Source of the DNA: Chitinophagaceae bacterium
GTDB taxonomy: Bacteria > Bacteroidota > Bacteroidia > Chitinophagales > Chitinophagaceae
Direction of reading: 5' to 3'
Assembly: GCA_016720745.1 (NCBI GenBank)
Contig: JADKKA010000018.1
Location: 496,001 to 560,000, forward strand
DNA length: 64,000 nucleotides
Position numbers and translations under genes: made by a program. The notes beneath the pieces are model-generated. The model was not told the DNA's origin and searched no databases. It worked only from the letters and a program-made list of their open reading frames with translations. Below, in pieces: positions 35,555-43,983 of this stretch (positions within the stretch are counted from its first letter, which is position 1; every line of letters starts with the position of its first letter).

Positions 35555-35981
35555 AAAGATACCGGTCCAGAGGACTCCTTTGGAGCTCAAGGCCGGTATG
35601 ACGTAGTGTATGCCCGTTACAAGCCTAAAATATTCGGAATCTTGCCACACTCTTAGAGTACGTCACCCCGGGCCAGACCCGGGGTCTTTTGAAGCGTTAC
35701 GATAATAGCTTATCATTTTAAAGATGCCGGGTCAAGCCCGGCATGACGGAGTGTAGGCCCGTTGTGAGCTTAAAAATATTCGGAGTCTTGCCACATTCTT
35801 GCATTACGTCACCCCGGGCCTGACCCGGGGTCTTTTTGAGCGTATTGTTTTTTGCTTATCATTCTAAAGATACCGGGTCAGGCCCGGTATGACGTTAATT
35901 GAAACTTGTGGTGAGTGCCACATAATCGGAGCCTCATTACGGGCTTATAGTTTGTCACCCCGGGCTTGACCCGGGGTCTTT
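35555..35981. repeat. REPIN-like palindrome array, left of the GIY-YIG gene (three copies)
   Basis: Three units at 35555-35690, 35720-35836 and 35866-35981. Each begins with palindrome P1 (AAAGATACCGGG ... CCCGGTATGAC type) and ends about 70-80 bases later with P2 (GTCACCCCGGG ... CCCGGGGTCTTT). The reverse complement of P2 is nearly identical to P1, so each unit is an inverted pair with a conserved linker (CCCGTT ... ATATTCGGAGTCTTGCCACA-like). Units are joined by about 30 bases ending TTATCATTNTAAAGAT. Confidence 0.85.
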
Positions 35982-36058
35982 AATAGGAATACTTTATTCC
36001 AGCCCCATTTAACTGTACGATTATTTCCCTGTCTTTAACTGCTCTTTATTTTTACTTC

Positions 36059-36352
36059 ATGAGTAGATCCTCTACCTATTCCGTATATATACTCTCAAAC
36101 TTTACCAGAACAGTTTTTTATATAGGCGTAACAAATGATCTGGTAAAACGCGTGAGGCAACATCGCTTTGAAAACGGTAGCATCTTCACATCCAAATACA
36201 AATGCTTTTTTCTAATGTATTTTGAAGATTACAAAAGTATTCGGAATGCTATCAGTCGTGAGAAGCAATTGAAAAACTGGCAACGAAACTGGAAGATTGA
36301 TTTGATTAGAAAAGAAAATCCAGAAATGAAAGATTTAGCGGAGGAGTGGTAG
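36059..36352 (+). CDS. Small GIY-YIG endonuclease-domain protein
   Basis: 97 residues, a single GIY-YIG domain of the UPF0213/YhbQ type. It has YSVYILSNF and FYIGVTNDLVKRVRQHR (the GIY ... YIG pair and catalytic Arg) and a late acidic residue in SREKQLKNWQR, the expected metal ligand. There is no added DNA-binding domain. The gene stands alone, separated from neighbours by palindrome arrays on both sides (35555-35981 and 36362-36627). Related stand-alone proteins are common, but their cellular role is unsettled. Confidence 0.92.
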   Translation: MSRSSTYSVYILSNFTRTVFYIGVTNDLVKRVRQHRFENGSIFTSKYKCFFLMYFEDYKSIRNAISREKQLKNWQRNWKIDLIRKENPEMKDLAEEW

Positions 36353-36361
36353 TGATGTTTA

Positions 36362-36627
36362 AAAGATACCGGCTCAAGGCCGGTATGACGTAGTGGAGGC
36401 CTGTTGCGAGCTCAAAATATTCGGAGTCTTTCCGCACTCTAATTGTTTGTCATTCTAAAGATACCGGCTCAAGGCCGGCATGACGTATTGGAGGCCCGTT
36501 GCAAGCGCCAAATAATCGGAGACTCGCAACGGGCTTATAGTTTGTCACCCCCAACACTTGCTGTTGGGGGTCTATTGAAAGATACCGGTCCATAGGACTC
36601 CTTTGGAGCTCAAGGCCGGTATGACCT
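36362..36627. repeat. REPIN-like palindrome array, right of the GIY-YIG gene
   Basis: P1 at 36362-36390 with a linker lacking P2. A full unit runs from P1 at 36457 to a P2 variant (GTCACCCCCAACACTTGCTG-type) at 36544-36573. Its linker folds through GCCCGTTGC (36494-36502) and GCAACGGGC (36526-36534). A further P1 with an enlarged loop follows at 36577-36626. The array starts nine bases past the GIY-YIG stop and runs up to the metH stop codon. Confidence 0.85.
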
Positions 36628-36641
36628 AGTACACACCCAGC

Positions 36642-39328
36642 TTATTCCAACACCGGCCTCAACCATTTCTCTGCTTCTTCCAGAATCATGCCTTTGCGTT
36701 TAGCATAATCTTCTAACTGATCGCGGTTGATCTTACCCAAACCAAAATAATGGCTTTGCGGATGACCAATATACCAGCCGCATACAGAAGCGGGGGGATT
36801 CATGGCCAGGCTTTCGGTTAAGTCAATACCGATATTCTCAGTGACATTCAACAGCGAAAACAGTTTCAGTTTCTCCGTATGATCCGGACAGGCAGGATAA
36901 CCCGGGGCCGGACGAACACCTTTGTATTTTTCACGAATCAGTTCTTCGTTGGAAAGATTTTCATTGGCATCATAACCCCAGTATTCCTTTCTCACTTTTT
37001 CATGCAGGCATTCAGCAAAAGCTTCTACAAAACGATCGGCCAGTACCTGCACCAGGATTTTATTATATTCATCATGCTCGGCCGCAAAACGATCAATATG
37101 CTTTTTGGCACCATGAATGGTAACGGCAAAGAGCCCATGAAATCTTTTCCCAGTTCTGCCGGACAAACAAAATCAGCGAGAGAGAAATTGGGTTGTCCAA
37201 CGGCTTTTTTTTCAATTGCTGACGAAGCATTTCCAGTTTTACTTCACCCTTATCTGTTTCGAGCGTAACGGTATCCCCATTATTGCTGCTGGCTGGCCAG
37301 AAACCAATCACCCCATCCGCACTAAACCATTTTTCTGCCACAATCTTTTCTACCAGTTTCTGCGCTTCATTAAATAAACGGGTGGCTTCTGTTCCGAAGA
37401 TCTTATCCGTTAATACATCGGGAAAATGACCGGGCATTTCCCAGGCAATAAAGAAAGGACCCCAGTCGATATAACGGGCAATAGTGCCCAGATCATATCC
37501 CTTCAGCACTTTCACTCCATCGGTTTTGGGTTTTGTTGGCTTATAACTTTTCCAGTCAAAATATTCTTTGGTAATAACAGCTTCGCTGTAGGGAATCAGG
37601 TTCTTTTTATCCTTATTGCCAAACTGAAAACGCAGGGCATCATATTCTTCCTGTGTTTTTTTCAGCAGCACCTCTTTTTCCTTACCCAGCAGGGTACTCA
37701 CGGCCGTCACACTTCTGGAGGCATCCAGGATATGCAGTACTCCATGATCATATTGCGGCGCAATTTTTACCGCAGTATGCATTCTTGAGGTAGTAGCACC
37801 GCCAATCAGCAGGGGTTGGATCATCTTGCGGCGTTTCATTTCATGGGCCACATGCACCATTTCATCCAGAGAAGGCGTGATCAGTCCGCTTAAACCAATG
37901 ATATCTGCTTTTTCTTTTTCAGCAGTATCAAGTATTTTATCGGCAGGTACCATTACACCGAGGTCAATAATATCATAACCATTACAACCTAGTACAACAC
38001 CGACAATATTTTTACCAATATCATGCACATCACCCTTTACTGTAGCCAGTAAAACCTTTGGCGCATTACCCTGACTGGCGAGGGGGTTGTTTCTTTTTTC
38101 TTCTTCAATAAAAGGCGTGAGCCAGGCCACACTTTTCTTCATCACCCTGGCGCTTTTCACTACCTGGGGCAGGAACATTTTGCCGGCACCAAATAAATCA
38201 CCCACCACATTCATACCCGCCATCAGCGGACCTTCGATCACATCCAGCGGACGGGGATATTTCAATCTTGCTTCTTCCGTATCGGTATCAATATAATCGG
38301 TGATCCCGTTTACCAGGGCATGTTTCAGTCTTTCTTCCACCGGTGCATTTCTCCAGGCTTCATCCTTCACCTCCACCTTGCCCTTTGGCCTTTACGGTTT
38401 CCGCAAAAGCAATCAGTTTTTCTGTGGCTTCGTTGTTATCATTATTGCGGTTCAGAATCACGTCTTCACAGAGTTCTCTTAGGTTGGGTTCAATTTCATC
38501 ATATACAACCAGCTGTCCGGCATTCACGATACCCATATCCATGCCGGCTTTGATGGCATGGAAAAGAAAAACGGAATGCATGGCTTCCCTTACATGGTCA
38601 TTGCCCCTGAAAGATAAGGAAAGATTACTGACCCCGCCACTACCTTTCGTCAACGGCATCAGCGCCTTGATTTCACGGGTGGCTTCAATAAAATCAACGC
38701 CGTAATTATTATGTTCTTCCAGTCCGGTGGCTACTGCAAAAATGTTGGGATCAAAAATGATATCCTGAGGATCAAAACCCACCTGTTCGGTGAGAATTTT
38801 ATAAGCACGGTGACAGATTTCCACTTTACGGTCTTTACTGTCGGCCTGTCCTTTTTCATCAAAAGCCATCACGATCACGGCGGCGCCATAGCTCTGGCAG
38901 ATGATGGCCTGTTCTATAAACTTCGCTTCTCCTTCTTTCATGGAGATCGAGTTTACGATACATTTTCCCTGGACACATTTCAGTCCGGCTTCAATGATCT
39001 CAAATTTGGAGCTGTCGATCATGATGGGGATCCGGGCGATATCCGGTTCACTTTGCAACAGGTTCAGATAAGTAGTCATGGCCTGCACCCCGTCGAGCAG
39101 GGCATCATCCATGTTTACATCCAAAATCTGTGCGCCGCTTTCCACCTGCTGGCGGGCCACACTCAGGGCTTCTTCATAATTATTTTCGCGGATCAGGCGG
39201 GCAAATTTTTTAGAACCGGTTACATTGGTTCTTTCTCCCACATTTACAAAATTGGTCTCGGGTCTGATGACCAATGGTTCTAATCCTGCTAATCTTAAAA
39301 ATGGCTTGATAACAACAGTGTCGGACAT
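36642..39328 (-). CDS. metH: Cobalamin-dependent methionine synthase, folate/B12/activation part (frame-disrupted)
   Basis: About 895 codons from the ATG at 39328 (MSDTVVIKPF). Domains in order are the methyltetrahydrofolate-binding barrel (NVGERTNVTGSKKF), B12 cap, B12-binding domain with GDVHDIGKNIV carrying the cobalt-ligating His, and a C-terminal SAM-dependent activation domain (VCGWYIGHPQSHYFGLG). Three single-base shifts break it: an extra G at about 38391-38393, a missing A in an A8 run at 37205-37212, and a missing G at about 37134-37136. Repair restores an uninterrupted family match, so these are probably sequencing errors. The homocysteine-binding half is the separate gene upstream (39423-40442), a split known in some Bacteroidota. 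Confidence 0.9.
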
Positions 39329-39426
39329 TAGGTATTCTTTTTTGTAAACAGCTTTTTCAGGAATGAAAAATTGTTGACAATGAGTATTGCAATGGATAAT
39401 ATGAGCAGTAATTGCGCGGTGTTCAT
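39328..39426 (-). CDS. 32-residue hydrophobic peptide between the metH halves
   Basis: An ATG at 39426 opens a 32-codon frame: MNTAQLLLILSIAILIVNNF, then SFLKKLF and a Lys-rich tail. It has one membrane helix with a positively charged C-terminus. Its ATG overlaps the stop of the upstream metH half (ATGA). Its TAA overlaps the ATG of the downstream half (TAATG). Overlap at both ends is strong evidence for translation by coupling. No function is known; a membrane tether or merely a coupling peptide are options. Confidence 0.7.
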   Translation of the reverse strand: MNTAQLLLILSIAILIVNNFSFLKKLFTKKNT

Positions 39427-40442
39427 GCAAAACTGGTTTCTACCAGCGGCAGCCGGCGGGGACTGATTTTCTTTACTTCTTCTGCGATATGACGGATATG
39501 ATCAGGAGTAGTGCCGCAGCAGCCACCTACAATATTCACCCAACCTTCTTTGGCCCAGTCTTCCAGGTAATGCGCCGTATCAGCCGGGTGTTCATCGTAT
39601 TCACCCATGGCATTGGGTAAACCGGCATTGGGATAGGCAGATACATAACAGGAAGCGATCTGCGACAATTCTTCAATATGCGGCCGCATTTCTTTGGCGC
39701 CTAATGCACAATTCAAACCAATGCTCAATGGTTTGGCATGCATCACAGAGGTATAGAAGGCTTCCAGTGTTTGTCCGCTCAGGGTTCTGCCCGAGGCATC
39801 GGTGATGGTACCGGAGATGGACACCGGCAGCGATTCTTTTTGGTATCGCGGAAATATTTTTTTAATGGCAAAGATGGCGGCTTTGGCATTCAGGGTATCA
39901 AAGATGGTTTCTACGAGGAGCAAGTCAACGCCGCCGTCAACCAATCCTTTTACCTGCTCATAATAGGCAGTCACCACTTCATCAAAAGTTACTGCACGGA
40001 ACCCGGGATTATTTACATCGGGTGATAATGACAGGGTTTTATTCAGAGGACCGATCGCACCGGCAATAAAACGGGGTTCGCTGCCGGGATGTTCAGCATA
40101 ATATAAGTCGCGCGCTTTGGCTGCACATTGGGCCGCGGCCACATTCAGTTCATAGGCGATGGATTGCATTTCATAATCCGCCATGGCGATCGTGGTACTG
40201 CTGAAAGTATTGGTCTCGATAATATCTGCACCCGCATCCAGGTATTGTTTATGTATACCAATGATGATATCGGGTTGGGTGATATTGAGAAGGTCGTTAT
40301 TGCCTTTTACATCACAGTGCCAGTCCTTAAAGCGGTCACCACGGTAATCGGCTTCCTGTAATTTGTGGCGCTGGATCATGGTACCCATGGCACCATCAAT
40401 GACCAATATGCGTTCTTTCAAACAATCCTGGATTGTTTTCAT
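39423..40442 (-). CDS. metH: Methionine synthase homocysteine S-methyltransferase half
   Basis: 339 residues. The homocysteine-binding barrel has ILVIDGAMGTMIQRH, ADIIETNTFSST and the zinc cysteines in GLNCALGA (about 244) and VGGCCGTTPDH (about 308-309). It would transfer the methyl group from the B12 domain of the partner chain to homocysteine. The coding frame is intact. It ends in an ATGA overlap with the small hydrophobic peptide gene and is preceded by a promoter and a structured leader. Confidence 0.93.
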   Translation of the reverse strand: MKTIQDCLKERILVIDGAMGTMIQRHKLQEADYRGDRFKDWHCDVKGNNDLLNITQPDIIIGIHKQYLDAGADIIETNTFSSTTIAMADYEMQSIAYELNVAAAQCAAKARDLYYAEHPGSEPRFIAGAIGPLNKTLSLSPDVNNPGFRAVTFDEVVTAYYEQVKGLVDGGVDLLLVETIFDTLNAKAAIFAIKKIFPRYQKESLPVSISGTITDASGRTLSGQTLEAFYTSVMHAKPLSIGLNCALGAKEMRPHIEELSQIASCYVSAYPNAGLPNAMGEYDEHPADTAHYLEDWAKEGWVNIVGGCCGTTPDHIRHIAEEVKKISPRRLPLVETSFA

Positions 40443-40462
40443 ACCTGATGTTTTGTGAACTT

Positions 40463-40504
40463 ATAAACGCTGGGAAACCAAAGAGGAGTTTCGTTGACGT
40501 TTAT
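40463..40504 (-). promoter_or_regulatory. Leader hairpin of the metH operon
   Basis: Arms ATAAACG (40463-40469) and CGTTTAT (40498-40504) enclose a second GAAAC/GTTTC pair, giving a two-tier stem 20 bases before the metH start. It does not match the SAM-I or cobalamin riboswitch consensus as far as I can tell. Confidence 0.35.
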
Positions 40505-40570
40505 TAGTTCTGTTTCTAACCCGTTATGCGGGAAGGCCGAACAATAAACAAATCCGCCTGAATAATCATG

Positions 40571-40601
40571 CAAAGTTACACTATAAAAACAGAATTATCA
40601 A
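40571..40601 (-). promoter_or_regulatory. metH promoter
   Basis: On the minus strand a TTG is followed after 20 bases by TAACTTTG (40578-40571, perfect TAnnTTTG). This gives a leader of about 120 bases. Confidence 0.6.
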
Positions 40602-40641
40602 GCCTTACCAGCAGGGGCAGTATGCCCACGCAAAAGCCTGT

Positions 40642-41279
40642 TCAGGAGCGGGAAACATAGTTTTCAACCGGTAAGCGGTTCTGGAGGCTTCGGCCCAGGG
40701 TCATTTCGTCGGCATATTCCAGTTCACCGCCAAATGCGATACCGCGGGCGATAGTGGTGATCCGGATGGACTGACCACGGGTACTGGCCACTGCAGCCAG
40801 TTTCTTTTGCAGGTAATAAATAGTGGTATCTCCCTGGATATTGGGGTTGAGGGCAAAGATCAGTTCGGCGATTTCTTCTTTTTCGGCCCGGTGGATCAGG
40901 GATTCGATATTCAGCTGGTCCGGACCAATTCCATCCAGCGGCGAAATCACACCGCCGAGTCATGGTAAGTGCCATTGAATTGCTGGGTGCTTTCGATAGC
41001 GATCACATCGCGGATGCTTTCCACCACGCAGATGACATCCTGTTTGCGCATGGAATTGGCGCAGATGGAGCAGATATCTCCGTCGGCCACATTAAAGCAA
41101 CGCTGACAGAAACGGATTTCCTTTCTCATTCTGGCAATCACTTCACTGAAATGGCCTACTTCCCTGGGATCCTGTTTCAGTAAATGCAAAACCAGCCGCA
41201 GGGCGGTTCTTTTACCGATCCCGGGCAGTTTGTCAAATTCGTTCACTGCATTTTCCAGTAAGGAGGAGGAGAATTGCAT
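40642..41279 (-). CDS. recR: Recombination mediator RecR (frame-disrupted)
   Basis: About 212 codons. The N-terminal HhH region (LLENAVNEFDKLPGIGKRTALRLVLHLL) and zinc finger (CQRCFNVADGDICSIC) read in one frame to QFNGTYH. The Toprim remainder (ISPLDGIGPDQLNIESL ... ARGIAFGGELEYAD) continues in another. One missing base near 40960 (between CATG and ACTCGG on the coding strand) explains it, since adding one restores the family sequence YHVLGGVISPL. RecR acts with RecF/RecO to load RecA at gaps. Sequencing error is the likeliest cause. Confidence 0.9.
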
Positions 41280-41284
41280 GGAGC

Positions 41285-41450
41285 AAAGATAGGGGTTCGG
41301 GGAGTGGGGTTTGGCTAGTGGGGGTTGGCGAGTGACTAGTGGGAAGAGGCTAGTGGGAAATGGCGAGTGGGGTTCCGCAAGTGGCGAGAGGCGAGTGGGG
41401 AAAAAGTCCGGAAGTCCGGAAGTCAGAATCCCGATAGCAATCGGGACCGG
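41285..41450. repeat. Degenerate AGTGGG/AGTCCGG tandem words and a CCCGATAGC palindrome
   Basis: Upstream of recR about eight copies of GGC(G/T)AGTGGG-like words run in series, then AAGTCCGG twice, then the palindrome TCCCGATAGCAATCGGGA (41429-41446). A sister palindrome occurs at 55226-55243. No gene is visible in 41280-41600. Confidence 0.65.
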
Positions 41451-41600
41451 AAGAAAGAATGGCAGCGGGATGCTCTGCGAAACTTTTAGTTTCGCAGCAT
41501 TATGTTATTGCCTTTGGCAATATGGAACATGTTTCCGGAAATATAATTTAGTATTCTAATAAAAAGGAGGGAGTCAGCCTCGTTTAATACGCCTCATCAA

Positions 41601-41993
41601 TTAAAGCGCCGGGATCTTTTCCTCCAGCATAACATTATTCGCCTTGTCGAAATAAGTGCAGGTCATTTGTTGCATATCCACACGCCACTTTTCAACACCG
41701 GCCTCGGCTGCATCCCTGCAAAAGGCCGGATAATCCGTTTGGCCCTGCTGGTGGAGTTTTAACTGGCGGTTGAAGCTTTCCTCATTACTTGTATCAGCCA
41801 CAGCTAATTCCGGGTATTTGGCTTCAGCGGTAATTTGAAAATTATTCTCACCAAAATATTCCACATGACCATCATTGACAAAGCTGTCATATCGGGTAAC
41901 GCCCAGTTTGATCAGGTCCCGGATATAAGCAGGGAAATCGGCACCGGATTTCACTTTTGAATGGGCGGCTTTGATATCGGTTAATTGAAACAT
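41601..41993 (-). CDS. DUF1398 family protein
   Basis: 130 residues, the usual length, with FPAYIRDLIKLGVTRYDSFVNDGHVEYFG in the first half and YPAFCRDAAEAGVEKWRVDMQQMTCTYFD in the second. The two halves look like one repeat of a small alpha/beta motif. E. coli YbcV belongs to the family. The function is unknown. It is monocistronic. Confidence 0.85.
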   Translation of the reverse strand: MFQLTDIKAAHSKVKSGADFPAYIRDLIKLGVTRYDSFVNDGHVEYFGENNFQITAEAKYPELAVADTSNEESFNRQLKLHQQGQTDYPAFCRDAAEAGVEKWRVDMQQMTCTYFDKANNVMLEEKIPAL

Positions 41994-42032
41994 GGGTTTT
42001 TGATTTATGGAGATTAAATCAAGGAAAGATAA

Positions 42033-42311
42033 CTAAGAGCACAGACCTTTTGAAAATAGTAAAACTGTTGCCAAAACAGCGACCAGCAAGCCAATCAGGT
42101 TAGCGGTCATTTTGTTCTTAAATATGTTCCGGATAACAAGATCAATCACTAACAGCAAAATCCCGAATCCAAAGAGTCCGATCATGCCGACAATACCCCA
42201 GCCTTCACCGGCAGAAAGCTGGGTATAATTATAAATAGTGAATCCGATACAGGCGGCCAGGAAAAGGAGCGCATAAAGATTGAGTATGGAAGGTTTGAAT
42301 TTCAAAGTCAT
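42033..42311 (-). CDS. Small three-helix membrane protein
   Basis: 92 residues from the ATG at 42311 (MTLKFKPSILNLYALLFLAA). Three hydrophobic helices lie at about 9-28, 40-60 and 70-88. No family is recognised. It follows the usual pattern of small Bacteroidota inner-membrane proteins and may be transcribed with DUF1398, 39 bases downstream. Confidence 0.6.
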   Translation of the reverse strand: MTLKFKPSILNLYALLFLAACIGFTIYNYTQLSAGEGWGIVGMIGLFGFGILLLVIDLVIRNIFKNKMTANLIGLLVAVLATVLLFSKGLCS

Positions 42312-42439
42312 GTTATACAGTAATCGGAATAAAAATGATATCAACGAATGGCATGGCTTCTCGCAGACTGGAATATAAGAAAGTTTACCGGGTTGGCTTT
42401 TGTCACAGGAGTAGCGCTATTTTTCTTGCACAGCAGAAA

Positions 42440-42486
42440 TAAAAACACAGATGCAAAAGGCGGTTATAAAGCCTTTTGCATCTGTG
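42440..42486 (-). terminator. Strong terminator after the astacin-lectin gene
   Basis: A perfect 16-base stem (CACAGATGCAAAAGGC at 42446-42461 with its complement at 42471-42486) and a nine-base loop are followed by T-rich sequence on the minus strand, 35 bases past the stop. Confidence 0.85.
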
Positions 42487-42520
42487 AAGAATAATTATTC
42501 AGAAACTAATAGCAGAATTA

Positions 42521-43964
42521 CTACCGGTTAGTTTTTTTAATTTTCATTCCTGGCGATTGTTCGTAGAGTTTTGTTTCACTCATTGGTAGTTCCCCGATTT
42601 TTTCAAAGCTGAAAGTCTGGAAGGGCTCATAGTCATTGGCATCCTGGCGCTTTGGCATCCACAAAACAAGCGGTTCTCCATTTTGACTGGTCAGCAGACC
42701 CGATTGCAATTGAATGGGACTCGCATTTTTATTTTCAATAACCCATCCGGCTTTACCCACCTGATTGCTGTAGTAAATCCGCCATTTTACATTATCCTGG
42801 TTGGCATAATCCCATTGAATAACAGCTGTATTATCTGCTTTGGATTGACCGGCAGCATTTAAATAACGGTGGCTATGCGCTGCACTGATGTCATAATAGC
42901 CGCCTCCGATATTTCTTACATAAAACTGATGATTGGCCTGATCCACATAATCCCACTGCACTAATCTGGCACCATTGTCTTTATTGGCTCCCTCTATCGC
43001 TAAATATTTACCCGTATGGTTAATCCTTATCTTATACATGCCATTTCCAATAGGTTCTTTTGGTAATACGGTCGTTATTTTTTTACAACAGGTCCGGTAT
43101 TTTCTTTAAACAGTTTCGACTGACGCATTTTCTCGTATTCAGATTTAAATGCTACCAGCGGAGTTGAGGTATTGTACCAGTAGGCATCATTTACTCCTTT
43201 CAGATCTCCGGCGGACATGTCAGATCCCCCATCGGACAATCCGAGAGGGTAGTACCAGATTTGCAACGAATGGTTACTTTGCCCTCTTTTGCAAAAGCTC
43301 CTGATCTGTAGTGCATAATACTCAGATAATCGTAAGAACCATTCGGGGTGCCGGCCTCCAGCTGAAAATTATGTTTGTTATCCTCGCTTGCAATATTATC
43401 CCAGAGTATTTCTACATAATTATCCCTGTCAGGTCTGCTTTGCTCATGCCAGAAGCCAAGGGCATGCAATAGTTCATGTAATATGGTCCTGTAACTACTG
43501 GTAGAAAGGTTCAGGGACTGCCTTCCCCCCTGTCGCCCCACCCAGCTGCTGCCACCCGAAAATCCCAGCTCCATGGTGGACATATAATTTACATAGATAT
43601 AGTCGGTTTCATTTGTTCTTGGTTTAAACTTTGCCCTTGTATTATTATTCAGAAATTCAATAGCACTATACAGGTTTGCATCAAATCCAAACATAAAGAC
43701 GGAATCCTCAATTTCTATGGGTATGTATCCTTTTGGCCATGTGTAATTACCGGGAGTATTACCCTGCAAAACAGCCTTCTTGATATGCTGGTCAACAATG
43801 ATATCGCCATTCATGAGATAGTCGTTTCCGGAACGGCTGACGTATATATCTCTGTATTCCGTTGTTCCGGGTAGTTTTACTTTCTGAAGACTTACCGGCA
43901 ATTGTGCCGGGCTGCTCTGGATAAAAAAGAACAGGCAGCAGCAGACTAATTTTAAAAATTTCAT
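42521..43964 (-). CDS. Secreted astacin (M12A) metalloprotease with C-terminal RICIN-type lectin domain (frame-disrupted)
   Basis: About 480 codons from the ATG at 43964 (MKFLKLVCCCLFFF, signal peptide). The zinc site is ILHELLHALGFWHEQSRPDRDNYVEI (HExxHxxGxxH plus the astacin RxDRD), then YDYLSIMHY with the Met-turn. After SAGDLKGVNDAYWY a linker leads to a beta-trefoil lectin domain (YKIRINHTGKYLAIEGANKD, with QWDY repeats). Two one-base deletions split the frame, in a five-G run at 43226-43230 and a seven-A run at 43078-43084. Restoring one base each joins the protease and lectin domains seamlessly. The lectin is closely related to those of the upstream gene. Confidence 0.82.
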
Positions 43965-43983
43965 AGTAAATAGAATTAAGCTG

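Noticed and set aside
35555..36627. Ordinary intrinsic terminators
   Set aside because: GC-rich stems end in TCTTT, but they come in inverted pairs with conserved linkers and many copies, which terminators do not need.
37093..37166. Separate start for a second short MetH-like gene
   Set aside because: The overlap arises from two one-base shifts inside one metH gene, and the putative start is a TTG in the middle of a conserved block.
39329..39430. N-terminal extension of the metH second half
   Set aside because: It is unconserved and reads across the overlapping small peptide gene; the ATG at 39328 gives the family start.
41311..41559. 82-codon rightward frame upstream of recR
   Set aside because: It translates the AGTGGG/AGTCCGG word array; low-complexity product.
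43075..43266. Independent 63-residue protein between the lectin and astacin frames
   Set aside because: It completes the astacin domain (SAGDLKGVNDAYWY) and is a frameshifted part of that gene.
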